Assembly: GCA_027488815.1 (NCBI GenBank)
Contig: JAIYAX010000023.1
Location: 48,222-112,221 of the forward strand
Source of the DNA: Cytophagaceae bacterium
GTDB taxonomy: Bacteria; Bacteroidota; Bacteroidia; Cytophagales; JAIYAX01
Reading direction: 5' to 3'
Length of the DNA: 64,000 nt
Shown here: piece after piece, positions 43,848 to 51,558 of the stretch
Layout of the letters: each line of letters starts with the position of its first letter
Position numbering within the stretch: position 1 is the first letter of the stretch
Program-made: the position numbers and the translations under genes
The notes under the pieces: generated by a model
What the model was told of the DNA's origin: nothing
The model's database searches: none
Seen by the model: the letters and a program-made list of their open reading frames with translations, nothing else

Positions 43848-45341
43848 ATGTTCAACAAACAAAAGTCTTCAGGGAAAAGGGTATTGGTTATTGGCAGTGG
43901 GATGGGCTCATTATCAACCGCCTGCCTTTTGGCCAAAGAAGGATTTGAAGTCGTTGTTTTAGAACAAAATTATTTACCCGGGGGCTGCACCTCCTCCTAT
44001 TGGCGCAAAGGATTTGTGTTTGAAGCCGGTGCCACCACCCTGGTAGGTTTGGATACAGGAATGCCTCTTCATTATTTATGCCAACAATTGGGGATCAGTT
44101 TGCCCGCTGTTCCTCTGGAGCTTCCCATGAGGGTCAGGTTGCCAAATGGACGTTGGATCAACAAACCGAAATCCCTTGATGCCTGGATCAGCGAGGCTGA
44201 GGCTTGTTTCGGTAAACAGGGACAAAGGCAATTTTGGACATTTTGTGCCAAAATAGCAGACTTTGTTTGGCAGACTTCTATCCGACAGCGGCGTTTCCCT
44301 CCCGGTCGGCTTTCTGATTTGGCTTGGGCCATACAGCATACGGATCTAAAGCAAATTATTAATTCCAGATGGGCATTGTCTACCATCCGGGATTTGTTGA
44401 AAAAACATGGTTTGCATGGCAATGATTTGTTCAAGGCATATATCAATGAGCAATTGCTCATCACCGCTCAGAATACTGCCGAGGAAGTCAACGTACTTTT
44501 TGGCTCAACAGCACTTTGCTATACCCAATCGACCAATTACTATATGCCCGGCGGCCTCATGGGCATGGTGCAACCTTTTGTTAGTTATCTCGAGAGCAAT
44601 GGAGGTAGCTTACTGCTCCGCCATGAGGTAAAAGAGATTTCGCATGATGGTCACCAATACCACCTACAAACATCCAAACATGGCAGTTTTGCAGCTAATT
44701 TTTTAGTCTCCGGCATACCTCTGAATAACTTTCAGGAACTGGCAGGAAAGGGTTTTAACTTCAGGAAACAAAACTCGATAATGCCCTCTGAGCGACTTAA
44801 TTCTGCTTTTCAGATGGGCATAGCTTTCCGATCATCAGAAGGTACTTCCTTGCAAGCAAAAGACTGCCTACACTATCAGCTACATCTTGACCGTAAAATT
44901 TCTGGCCTAAACTCGGGCAGCTTGTTCATCAGCTTGAGCCACCCAGATGATCAATCAAGGAGCGATGCACCCTGCCACACTGTTGCAAGCGTGAGTACAC
45001 ATGTACATCATCCGGAGCAACACCTTAATTGGGATAAACAAGAGACGGAAGATGCTGTTTTGGATTTTCTGGCAGAGCTGGGCTTTTTTCAGAGACAAGA
45101 TGTGGTGTACTACCACAGCTCAACTCCCGCTGCCTGGGAGAAATGGACCGGACGTAAATGGGGTTTTGTTGGCGGCTACCCACAGTTTAAAAGCATCATG
45201 CCCTGGCAAATGGCAGACTCCAGATTAGACGGTCATAAAGCATATTTGGTTGGGGATACTGCTTATCCGGGCCAGGGGATACCCGGAGTGACCCTGGGTG
45301 GTATCATCGCTTTTGAAAAACTCTTGGCAGACTGGTTTTAG
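43848..45341 (+). CDS. CrtI/CrtISO-like FAD-dependent oxidoreductase
   Basis: 497-residue protein of the phytoene desaturase/carotenoid isomerase superfamily. The FAD dinucleotide motif VLVIGSGMGSLSTACLLAKE lies near residue 14, followed by EQNYLPGGCTSSYWRKGFVF. The C-terminal FAD motif is DTAYPGQGIPGVTLGGIIAF near 473. Family members desaturate, isomerise or saturate long polyenes. No other carotenoid gene is adjacent, so the substrate is unknown; the neighbouring AlkB hints at lipid or hydrocarbon oxidation. ATG 43848 is preferred to the TTG at 43842. It diverges from the pterin cluster. Confidence 0.85.
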   Translation: MFNKQKSSGKRVLVIGSGMGSLSTACLLAKEGFEVVVLEQNYLPGGCTSSYWRKGFVFEAGATTLVGLDTGMPLHYLCQQLGISLPAVPLELPMRVRLPNGRWINKPKSLDAWISEAEACFGKQGQRQFWTFCAKIADFVWQTSIRQRRFPPGRLSDLAWAIQHTDLKQIINSRWALSTIRDLLKKHGLHGNDLFKAYINEQLLITAQNTAEEVNVLFGSTALCYTQSTNYYMPGGLMGMVQPFVSYLESNGGSLLLRHEVKEISHDGHQYHLQTSKHGSFAANFLVSGIPLNNFQELAGKGFNFRKQNSIMPSERLNSAFQMGIAFRSSEGTSLQAKDCLHYQLHLDRKISGLNSGSLFISLSHPDDQSRSDAPCHTVASVSTHVHHPEQHLNWDKQETEDAVLDFLAELGFFQRQDVVYYHSSTPAAWEKWTGRKWGFVGGYPQFKSIMPWQMADSRLDGHKAYLVGDTAYPGQGIPGVTLGGIIAFEKLLADWF

Positions 45342-45348
45342 TCAGAGT

Positions 45349-45378
45349 TTGAATCTGCATTATTGTGTTGTATTTTCG
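45349..45378 (+). promoter_or_regulatory. Bacteroidetes-type promoter upstream of alkB
   Basis: TTG (45349-45351), 19 bases, TATTTTCG (45371-45378), one mismatch from TAnnTTTG. It ends 20 bases before the alkB ATG. Confidence 0.55.
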
Positions 45379-45398
45379 TTGAGTAATCGTCAGTTTAT

Positions 45399-46475
45399 AT
45401 GCACAAATTAGGGTATTTTAGTGCCTTTTTGTTGCCTCTAGTGGTACTTCTGGGCCATTTCCTTGGCGGCGCTTTTGAGTTTTTAAATGTGGCTTTTGTG
45501 TTCATAATCATTCCTTTACTGGATGAATTAGTAGGCAAAGACCGATACAATATCCCAAAAGAGGAAGTACAAGCAGTTTCTGATGATCAATTTTTCAAAT
45601 GGGTAACCTACGCCTGGGTCTATGTTCAGTTTGTTTTGGTGATTTGGGGAGCATGGGTGGTTTCAACACAGGCACTCAGTACAGCAGAATGGATAGGGTT
45701 TACACTAAGCATTGCACTTACCACTGGTGGTATTGGAATCACTGTCGCTCATGAATTAGGGCATAAAAAATCGGCAACTGAGCGCTTTTATGCCAAAGCC
45801 TTGCTAATGACGGTTAGCTACATGCACTTTTACATTGAACATAATCGTGGCCACCATGTCAGAGTGGCTACGCCCGAAGATCCTGCAACAGCCAGAAAAG
45901 GAGAGTCCTTTTATGCTTTTTGGCTCAGGGCTGTATTTATTGGTTATTCTCATGCCTGGCAGCTGGAGAATGAGCGTATGAAGCGAAACGGGAAACATCC
46001 CCTTAGTCTTGATAATGAAATGATCAGGTTTACCATCCTACCCATCGCTTTTGCCGGGCTGCTTTGGCTGACTTTGAGCCTATACACCGGAAGCAATGCC
46101 TGGCAGGCTTTGCCTTTCTTTTTTGTGCAGTCATTTTTTGCATTTACCCTATTGGAGTTGGTGGACTATATTGAGCACTATGGCATAGTGCGTAAACCAA
46201 CTGCTGACGGCCGTTATGAAAGGGTAAATCCGTTGCATAGCTGGAATGCCAATCATCTGGTATCAAACTTCTTTCTCTTTCAGCTTCAAAGACACAGCGA
46301 TCACCATGCTCATGCCATCAAACGATATCAGGTACTAGATCACCTCGATGAAAGCCCTCAGTTGCCTTTTGGTTATCCTACCATGATTTTGATGGCTTTG
46401 ATCCCTCCACTTTGGTTCACTCTGATGGATAAAAAGCTAGAGAATTGGAAAACCGCAAGTCTTTCGGCAGGTTGA
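45399..46475 (+). CDS. alkB: Alkane 1-monooxygenase (AlkB-type fatty acid desaturase superfamily)
   Basis: 358-residue integral-membrane di-iron hydroxylase. Histidine boxes: HELGHKK near residue 117, EHNRGHHVRVATPEDPATAR near 149 and QRHSDHHAHA near 299, plus the AlkB-specific NPLHSWNANHLVSN near 277. Six helices are visible. These features separate AlkB from ordinary desaturases and predict terminal hydroxylation of medium/long-chain alkanes or related chains. It needs rubredoxin and its reductase; neither gene is adjacent. It has its own promoter and ends base-to-base with the convergent peptidase gene. Confidence 0.92.
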   Translation: MHKLGYFSAFLLPLVVLLGHFLGGAFEFLNVAFVFIIIPLLDELVGKDRYNIPKEEVQAVSDDQFFKWVTYAWVYVQFVLVIWGAWVVSTQALSTAEWIGFTLSIALTTGGIGITVAHELGHKKSATERFYAKALLMTVSYMHFYIEHNRGHHVRVATPEDPATARKGESFYAFWLRAVFIGYSHAWQLENERMKRNGKHPLSLDNEMIRFTILPIAFAGLLWLTLSLYTGSNAWQALPFFFVQSFFAFTLLELVDYIEHYGIVRKPTADGRYERVNPLHSWNANHLVSNFFLFQLQRHSDHHAHAIKRYQVLDHLDESPQLPFGYPTMILMALIPPLWFTLMDKKLENWKTASLSAG

Positions 46476-47714
46476 TCAGAACTCAATGGATATTTCCATG
46501 AGTTCTTCACTTCTTTTCAATTTCACTTTGACCTGATCCCCTTTCTTAAATTGTGAAAGTGCTTTCATGTAGTCCATGATGTTGGGAGTAGGAAAGTTTC
46601 CGATTTCCAGAATAATATCATCCTTTCTAATTCCGGCTTTTTGAGCAGGTTTACCCTCAGTGACACCATCCAACTTGATCCCTTCGCCCTGGTAGGCATA
46701 GTCAGGAATAACCCCAAGGGTGACTTTGAAACGGGGAGCATTTCCGGTCGTACTGTTCCGGGTAGGGGTGAAGGCCAATTTGGGCAATTGAAGAAGACTA
46801 TCCGTCACGATGATCATGTAGTCAAGCACTTCTTTTTCGCCCTGGTAGTTGATTTTTTCAGCATCGTCACCCGGTTTATGATAATCCGAATGGATCCCTG
46901 TGAAAAAATGAAGCACAGGAATGTCTTTCAGATAAAATGAAGTATGATCCGAAGGCCCCATACCTGAAGAGTCGGGGCGAACCGCAAAACTTTTGGGCTG
47001 AAGTGCAATCAACAGGCTTTGTAATTGAGGGCTGGTACCTGTGCCACTCACGGTGATCCGGGGATTGGCTGTATCAAGTCGACCGATCATGTCCATATTG
47101 ATCATCAGATGCACCTTTTTGAAGTCAATCCCCGGCCTTTCACAAAAGGCCTTAGATCCTAATAGACCCATTTCCTCTGCACTGAATGCAATGAAAAGGA
47201 AATTATAAGGCTCCTTAGCTTTGTTGGTGGCATAGTATCTGGCCAGTTCGAGTAAGCCTGCCGTTCCGGAAGCATTGTCGTCAGCACCATTATGAATTTT
47301 TCCTTTGGCCTCGGCACTCAATGAACCAGCTCTTTCTCCCTTACCCAGGTGGTCGTAATGAGCGCCTATGATGACGGAATGTTCAGCAGAGTTATCCAGA
47401 TAGGCAACAACATTATGGCTGACCGTTTTTGGAGAAAGTGTATCAAATCCATGTGGATTGGTAGGGTCTGGCTCTCTAAACTCAAATTTCTGAAGGAAGC
47501 TTCCTCCATCACCTTTAGGGCTTAGCTTGTATTTTTTGAACCATTTGACCAGGTATTCAGCAGCCTTTCGTTCGCCTTCGCAAGCTGTTCCTCTACCTTC
47601 CAGATCATCAGAAGCAAGATAAGTAATGTGCTTCTTCAATTGCTCTATATCGGCCTGAGCACTGACTTGCGTAGTACCCAGGGCTATAATGAGAAATAGG
47701 GTAATGTATTTCAT
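46476..47714 (-). CDS. Exported M28 family zinc aminopeptidase with PDZ domain
   Basis: 412 residues. Signal peptide ends at VSAQA near residue 19. M28 zinc ligands can be read: GAHYDHLG near 117, NGADDNASG near 141, FSAEEMGLLG near 176, NMDMIGR near 200 and FFTGIHSDYHKPGDD near 270. A PDZ domain follows (~330-412; GVTEGKPAQKAGIRKDDIIL). It probably trims peptides in the periplasm or outside. It is 12 bp downstream of the PD40 protein gene, so the pair forms an operon. Confidence 0.92.
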   Translation of the reverse strand: MKYITLFLIIALGTTQVSAQADIEQLKKHITYLASDDLEGRGTACEGERKAAEYLVKWFKKYKLSPKGDGGSFLQKFEFREPDPTNPHGFDTLSPKTVSHNVVAYLDNSAEHSVIIGAHYDHLGKGERAGSLSAEAKGKIHNGADDNASGTAGLLELARYYATNKAKEPYNFLFIAFSAEEMGLLGSKAFCERPGIDFKKVHLMINMDMIGRLDTANPRITVSGTGTSPQLQSLLIALQPKSFAVRPDSSGMGPSDHTSFYLKDIPVLHFFTGIHSDYHKPGDDAEKINYQGEKEVLDYMIIVTDSLLQLPKLAFTPTRNSTTGNAPRFKVTLGVIPDYAYQGEGIKLDGVTEGKPAQKAGIRKDDIILEIGNFPTPNIMDYMKALSQFKKGDQVKVKLKRSEELMEISIEF

Positions 47715-47726
47715 GTAAAAATCCGT

Positions 47727-48779
47727 TTAATCTACCCAATCTGCAATGAACAAGTTGGTATCCCGTGTTCCACCATTGTTTCTGTTGGACGAAAAGACCA
47801 GTTTTTTCCCATCAAATGAAAACATCGGAAAGGCATTGAAAATACTCTCATTGGTCACTCGTTCCAGTCCGGTACCATCTGCATTGATCAGATATAACTG
47901 AAAGTCATAACCCCTCTGACTATGGTGATTGGAAGAAAATATGATTTTTTGACCTGAGGGATGAAAAAAGGGAGCCCAGTTGGCTTTACCAAGTTGTGTA
48001 ACTTGTTTTATGCCGGAACCATCCACATTACAAACATAAATTTCCATGTTGGTAGGGGCTACCAGGTCTTCTTTTAGCAGGTCAATGTATTCCTTTACTT
48101 CTTCAGGGGTCTTGGGTCTGGAAGCTCTGAATACCAACTGTTTGCCATCAGGTGAAAAGAAAGCTCCTCCGTCATAACCAAGAGCACGGGTAACCCTTTT
48201 CACATCAGAGCCATCGGTTTTCATGGTATACAAATCAAGATCACCATCACGGGTTGAAGTGAATACAATCAGATCACCTTTTGGTGAAACGGTTGCTTCG
48301 GCATCATATCCCGGACTTTGAGTGAGTTGCTTGATGACTTTGCCCTTTGAGTTAGCAATAAAAATGTCGTAGTCAGAATAAATCTGCCAAAGGTATTTTT
48401 TGTCTGCTCTGGGAGGCACCACATGCGGGCAGCTTTTACCTCCTTTATGTGTTGAGGCGTATAGGATATCCTTGCTGTTGGGCATAAAATAGCTACAAGT
48501 GGTGCGGCCATCACCGGTGCTGATCAAGGGGGGGCTATACAAACTGTCGCCCGCATTTTTTAAATCGTATTTAAAGATCTGGTCACATTCCAGACCCCAT
48601 TTTTTATTGTTTGATTGAAAGCTGAGGTATTCGTTGTTAAAACTGAAATAGGCTTCTGCATTATCCCCGCCAAAGGTAAGCTGACGCATATTTTTCAAAT
48701 GGGGCTCCTGATCGACGGAAGGTGTTTTAATTGACAGAAAGACGTTTACCAATACGGCAAACCATTGGATCATCAGCAT
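47727..48779 (-). CDS. Exported TolB-like PD40/WD40 beta-propeller protein
   Basis: 350 residues with a hydrophobic N-terminus (MLMIQWFAVLVNVFLSI) that acts as signal or anchor. PD40-type repeats occur through the whole protein: YDAEATVSPKGDLIVFTSTR, YDGGAFFSPDGKQLVFRASR, ANWAPFFHPSGQKIIFSSN and NAFPMFSFDGKKLVFSSNRN. A propeller of about six blades is likely. A role in binding peptides or cell-wall components is possible. First gene of the two-gene unit with the M28 peptidase; promoter at 48803-48834. Confidence 0.88.
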   Translation of the reverse strand: MLMIQWFAVLVNVFLSIKTPSVDQEPHLKNMRQLTFGGDNAEAYFSFNNEYLSFQSNNKKWGLECDQIFKYDLKNAGDSLYSPPLISTGDGRTTCSYFMPNSKDILYASTHKGGKSCPHVVPPRADKKYLWQIYSDYDIFIANSKGKVIKQLTQSPGYDAEATVSPKGDLIVFTSTRDGDLDLYTMKTDGSDVKRVTRALGYDGGAFFSPDGKQLVFRASRPKTPEEVKEYIDLLKEDLVAPTNMEIYVCNVDGSGIKQVTQLGKANWAPFFHPSGQKIIFSSNHHSQRGYDFQLYLINADGTGLERVTNESIFNAFPMFSFDGKKLVFSSNRNNGGTRDTNLFIADWVD

Positions 48780-48802
48780 GAAGTAGTCAAGTTAAATTCA
48801 TT

Positions 48803-48834
48803 CAAACCTAGCAAGCGCAGCTTGTTATTTCCAA
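48803..48834 (-). promoter_or_regulatory. Bacteroidetes-type promoter of the propeller-peptidase operon
   Basis: On the minus strand TTG (48832-48834), 21 bases, TAGGTTTG (48803-48810). It lies between the cold-shock terminator and the propeller gene start at 48779. Confidence 0.65.
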
Positions 48835-48842
48835 ATTAGAGC

Positions 48843-48870
48843 AAAAAAAGACCCCGGACTAGCCGGGGTC
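48843..48870 (-). terminator. Rho-independent terminator of the cold-shock gene
   Basis: An 8-bp GC stem GACCCCGG/CCGGGGTC (48850-48857, 48863-48870) with a 5-base loop is followed on the minus strand by seven T (48843-48849). It is 25 bp downstream of the csp stop. Confidence 0.9.
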
Positions 48871-48895
48871 AGAAGCAAATGAGGTAAAAAAAGAT

Positions 48896-49087
48896 CTATA
48901 TTTTCTTTACGTTGATTGCATTCAAGCCTTTCTTGCCTTCAGTGATCTCGAAAGATACATTGTCAGCTTCACGGATTTTGTCCACTAGTCCGGTCACGTG
49001 AACGAATATTTCCTGACCGTTAGCGTCCGCCTTGATGAAGCCGAAGCCTTTCGCCTCATTGAAGAATTTTACTTTACCTGTGTTCAT
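48896..49087 (-). CDS. cspA: Cold-shock protein
   Basis: 63-residue cold-shock domain. RNP1 is KGFGFIK near residue 13 and RNP2 EIFVHVTGL near 26; the end is GLNAINVKKI. It binds single-stranded RNA/DNA and acts as an RNA chaperone. It is slightly shorter than E. coli CspA (70). A perfectly spaced promoter lies at 49114-49143 and a strong terminator at 48843-48870, so it is a single-gene unit. Confidence 0.96.
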   Translation of the reverse strand: MNTGKVKFFNEAKGFGFIKADANGQEIFVHVTGLVDKIREADNVSFEITEGKKGLNAINVKKI

Positions 49088-49113
49088 TGAAATGAAAAAT
49101 TAATTGATTGTAA

Positions 49114-49143
49114 CAAAGCTAAGGCTAATATCTTAAAAGTCAA
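49114..49143 (-). promoter_or_regulatory. Bacteroidetes-type promoter of cspA
   Basis: On the minus strand TTG (49141-49143), 19 bases, TAGCTTTG (49114-49121): full consensus. The -7 box ends 26 bases before the ATG, leaving a leader of about 20 bases. Confidence 0.75.
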
Positions 49144-49201
49144 CCATAAGGAGAAATTTTCATTGCAATTACACTCTTTCCCTATGCTGGTATTTTGGAT
49201 A

Positions 49202-49231
49202 TTGATGACATCAGTCATTTTTTTACCTTTG
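49202..49231 (+). promoter_or_regulatory. Bacteroidetes-type promoter of the universal stress gene
   Basis: TTG (49202-49204), 19 bases, TACCTTTG (49224-49231): full consensus. It places transcription start near 49238 and shows that the ATG at 49309, not the earlier in-frame TTG at 49195, is the real start; the leader is about 70 bases. Confidence 0.7.
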
Positions 49232-49308
49232 ATCCCATACTAGTTTCGTTTAGTCAAATCATCTGGACATACCCAAACGACATTCTTACACTAAAATTAA
49301 GTAACAAC

Positions 49309-50154
49309 ATGAAAATCAAAAAGATATTGGTGCCAACGGACTTTTCGAAAGAGGCCAATAACGCCTTCAATGTAGCAGTCTCATTGAGTAAACAACTCGA
49401 TGCTGAAGTCAGCCTGCTACATGTAATTGATGTTCCGCTGCAAGGATCTGTCAGCCCATCCGGTGAGTATCATTCTCCTGACGGTATGGATAAGCTCTTT
49501 GTGATGAAGCTGGTTGAGAAGGTTCGCCATGATATGGACAAGAAGGCCAAAGCTGCCGGAATCAAAGTGCACAAGCTCATTGACTTTGATCGTGCCTATT
49601 CCAAAATCGTTGATCTGATCAACAAGCATGAGATGGATTTGGTAGTAATGGGATCAAAGGGTTCATCAGGCTTCAGTGAACTGTTAGTAGGTTCCAACAC
49701 CGAGAAAGTTGTGCGTTTGGCGCCCTGCCCGGTGCTGACTGTTAAATCCGAGCAAAAAGACTTTCAGGTTAGAAATGTTGTATTTGCATCCAGTTTTACT
49801 GAACCGGTCGTAGGGGTAGTAGAGCAACTAATTGATGTTCAGACGATGTTCAATGCAAAATTGCATTTGGTGAAAGTGAATACACCGAACAATTTCCAGA
49901 CGAGCAAGTCAAACTTCAAAAAGATGGAAGACTTCGCAGCTAAATTCAAACTGGAGAATTTCACCACAAACATCTATGACGATGTGAGTGAAGATGAGGG
50001 GATACTGAACTTTGCTGACCATATCAATGCAGACCTGATTGTGATCCCTACCCATGGCCGAACAGGGCTCGCCCACTTGCTTAATGGCAGCATAGCAGAG
50101 GATGTAGTCAACCATTCTGCTAAGCCAGTACTTACCATTCGCACTAAAGTGTAA
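49309..50154 (+). CDS. Tandem-domain universal stress protein (UspA family)
   Basis: 281 residues, two Usp domains. Domain 1 (1-146) opens with KKILVPTDFSKEANNAFNVA and has the ATP-binding GSKGSSGFSELLVGSNTEKV near 121. Domain 2 (~152-281) ends with PTHGRTGLAHLLNGSIAEDV near 246, again G-x2-G-x9-G(S/T). Both domains look able to bind ATP. Such proteins help during stress and arrest. Start chosen from the promoter position. A terminator follows at 50190-50219. Confidence 0.93.
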   Translation: MKIKKILVPTDFSKEANNAFNVAVSLSKQLDAEVSLLHVIDVPLQGSVSPSGEYHSPDGMDKLFVMKLVEKVRHDMDKKAKAAGIKVHKLIDFDRAYSKIVDLINKHEMDLVVMGSKGSSGFSELLVGSNTEKVVRLAPCPVLTVKSEQKDFQVRNVVFASSFTEPVVGVVEQLIDVQTMFNAKLHLVKVNTPNNFQTSKSNFKKMEDFAAKFKLENFTTNIYDDVSEDEGILNFADHINADLIVIPTHGRTGLAHLLNGSIAEDVVNHSAKPVLTIRTKV

Positions 50155-50189
50155 TATAAGGCAAGAACAAAAATCACGAACAACAAAAA

Positions 50190-50219
50190 AGGGGCGGTTC
50201 CATCAACAGGACCGCCCCT
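50190..50219. terminator. Bidirectional terminator between usp and the TonB-C gene
   Basis: AGGGGCGGT (50190-50198) pairs with ACCGCCCCT (50211-50219) across a 12-base loop. An A run (50185-50190) on the left and TCTGTTTTA on the right give U-rich ends in both directions. Confidence 0.8.
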
Positions 50220-50240
50220 CTGTTTTATAGCTAAACCAGA

Positions 50241-50654
50241 TTATTTAATCTTGATAGGCATGGAGAGCACCACATTGGTACGCACCGGAATATTGTTCTC
50301 CTGACCGGGAGCATACCTGAGGGTTTTGACAAATTCAGCCAATCGATAACCAATCTCATAGCCAACGTCCTGAAGCACGGTCATGTCGGATATACTGCTG
50401 TCAGTCTCCACATAAAAACTAAGCAAAACCACGCTGTCAATCTTGACCCCACGGTCAATCAGTGCTCTGGCGGTGTCGGTGAATATTATTTTTCTGTTAA
50501 GTAATTCGTAAAGTTTTGCATCACCATCCGGGAAAAAGGCCTCTGAAGTGCGTATGACCTTGAAATTTTTTCCGGGAGGGTTGGTTTGTGCAGAGCCTAG
50601 CAAAGGGAGCAGTCCGGTAAGCAGCAGCGAAAAGATGAATTTAATACTTTGCAT
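50241..50654 (-). CDS. Exported TonB C-terminal-like domain protein
   Basis: 137 residues. Signal peptide ends at LLGSAQT near residue 23. The remainder fits the TonB C-terminal fold without a membrane anchor or proline-rich linker: GVKIDSVVLLSFYVETDSSI then VLQDVGYEIGYRLAEFVKTL and NNIPVRTNVVLSMPIKIK. Such stand-alone domains occur in Bacteroidetes with unknown roles. TAGCTTTG at 50681-50688 on the minus strand is a possible -7 box. It is divergent from the PorV-like gene with starts only 13 bp apart. Confidence 0.75.
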   Translation of the reverse strand: MQSIKFIFSLLLTGLLPLLGSAQTNPPGKNFKVIRTSEAFFPDGDAKLYELLNRKIIFTDTARALIDRGVKIDSVVLLSFYVETDSSISDMTVLQDVGYEIGYRLAEFVKTLRYAPGQENNIPVRTNVVLSMPIKIK

Positions 50655-50667
50655 AAGAGATAATGTG

Positions 50668-51558
50668 ATGGTCAGGAGTACAAAGCTACAAAATACTCAT
50701 TTGGGAATAGGGATACCATTTGAAGCAAGTCGGTATTTTATCCTGTTCCTGGTACTGCAACTGTCTACAATCATGCCAGTTGCTGCCTCAGGGGATGAAG
50801 CTGCTTTTCCAAAAGGAGCCAGAGCGGCAGCCTTGGCCAATGCAGCCGTTACACTGGCAGATGAGTGGTCTTTTTTCAATAATATCGCCGGTATCGCTTC
50901 CTTAAAGCAATTTTCAGCAGGTATGGGCTACCACAATCGCTTCCTGATGGCAGAATGGAACACCGTTTATGCCATGGCGATTAAGCCCATCAAACATGGT
51001 GTGCTGGGGCTTGGAGTAGATCACTTCGGCAATTCAACCTTCTCGCAATCCAGGTTATCCTTTGGCTATGCCATTAAAGTTCGTTTTGTGAGCCTGGGAG
51101 TTCAAGCCAGCCTGAATCAGATATCAGTAGCTGAACTTGGTATGAGCCGAAACTTGCTGTTCCAATTTGGAGGGCAGGCTGAGTTAATTCCTGAATTGCA
51201 TTTTGGGGCTCATATCACCAATTTCAATCAAAGTAAGCTTCGTCCTGAATTGGACGAAAGGCTACCAACAGTGCTAAAAGCCGGGCTGTCTTATCTTCCA
51301 AACAAAAGACTGATGGTCAATGCTGAAGTAGCCAAGGACATTGAGTACCCGGCAGCTTTCCGGTTTGGGGTTGAATATGAACCCCTTGAAGATGTGTTTT
51401 TCGTTCGATTGGGCACCATGACTCAGCCTGCCATCAGTACCGCCGGAGTTGGTTTTTGCCACAAACAATGGATCATTGATTTTGGAACCCAGTTTCATCA
51501 GCGGTTAGGTTTCAGCAATCACTTAAGCATACTCTTCAGGCTTCAGGACCCTAAATGA
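50668..51558 (+). CDS. PorV/PorQ-like (UPF0164-type) outer-membrane beta-barrel protein
   Basis: 296 residues as drawn. A long n-region precedes the signal core YFILFLVLQLSTIMPVAASG (~residues 22-41). The mature start AAFPKGARAAALANAAVTLA, DEWSFFNNIAG is the FadL/PorV-like opening seen in PorV and PorQ (lumen-plugging helix and NPA-like turn). Regular beta strands follow to the terminal region LSILFRLQDPK. The family shuttles or anchors T9SS cargo, but I cannot tell whether this is PorV, PorQ or another paralogue. The true start may be TTG 50701, since the facing gene's -7 box lies within the drawn 5' end. Coupled to the next gene by a 4-bp overlap. Confidence 0.7.
   Translation: MVRSTKLQNTHLGIGIPFEASRYFILFLVLQLSTIMPVAASGDEAAFPKGARAAALANAAVTLADEWSFFNNIAGIASLKQFSAGMGYHNRFLMAEWNTVYAMAIKPIKHGVLGLGVDHFGNSTFSQSRLSFGYAIKVRFVSLGVQASLNQISVAELGMSRNLLFQFGGQAELIPELHFGAHITNFNQSKLRPELDERLPTVLKAGLSYLPNKRLMVNAEVAKDIEYPAAFRFGVEYEPLEDVFFVRLGTMTQPAISTAGVGFCHKQWIIDFGTQFHQRLGFSNHLSILFRLQDPK

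Noticed and set aside
49195..49308. N-terminal extension of the universal stress protein
   Set aside because: A full promoter (49202-49231) lies within it and the Usp domain starts right after ATG 49309.
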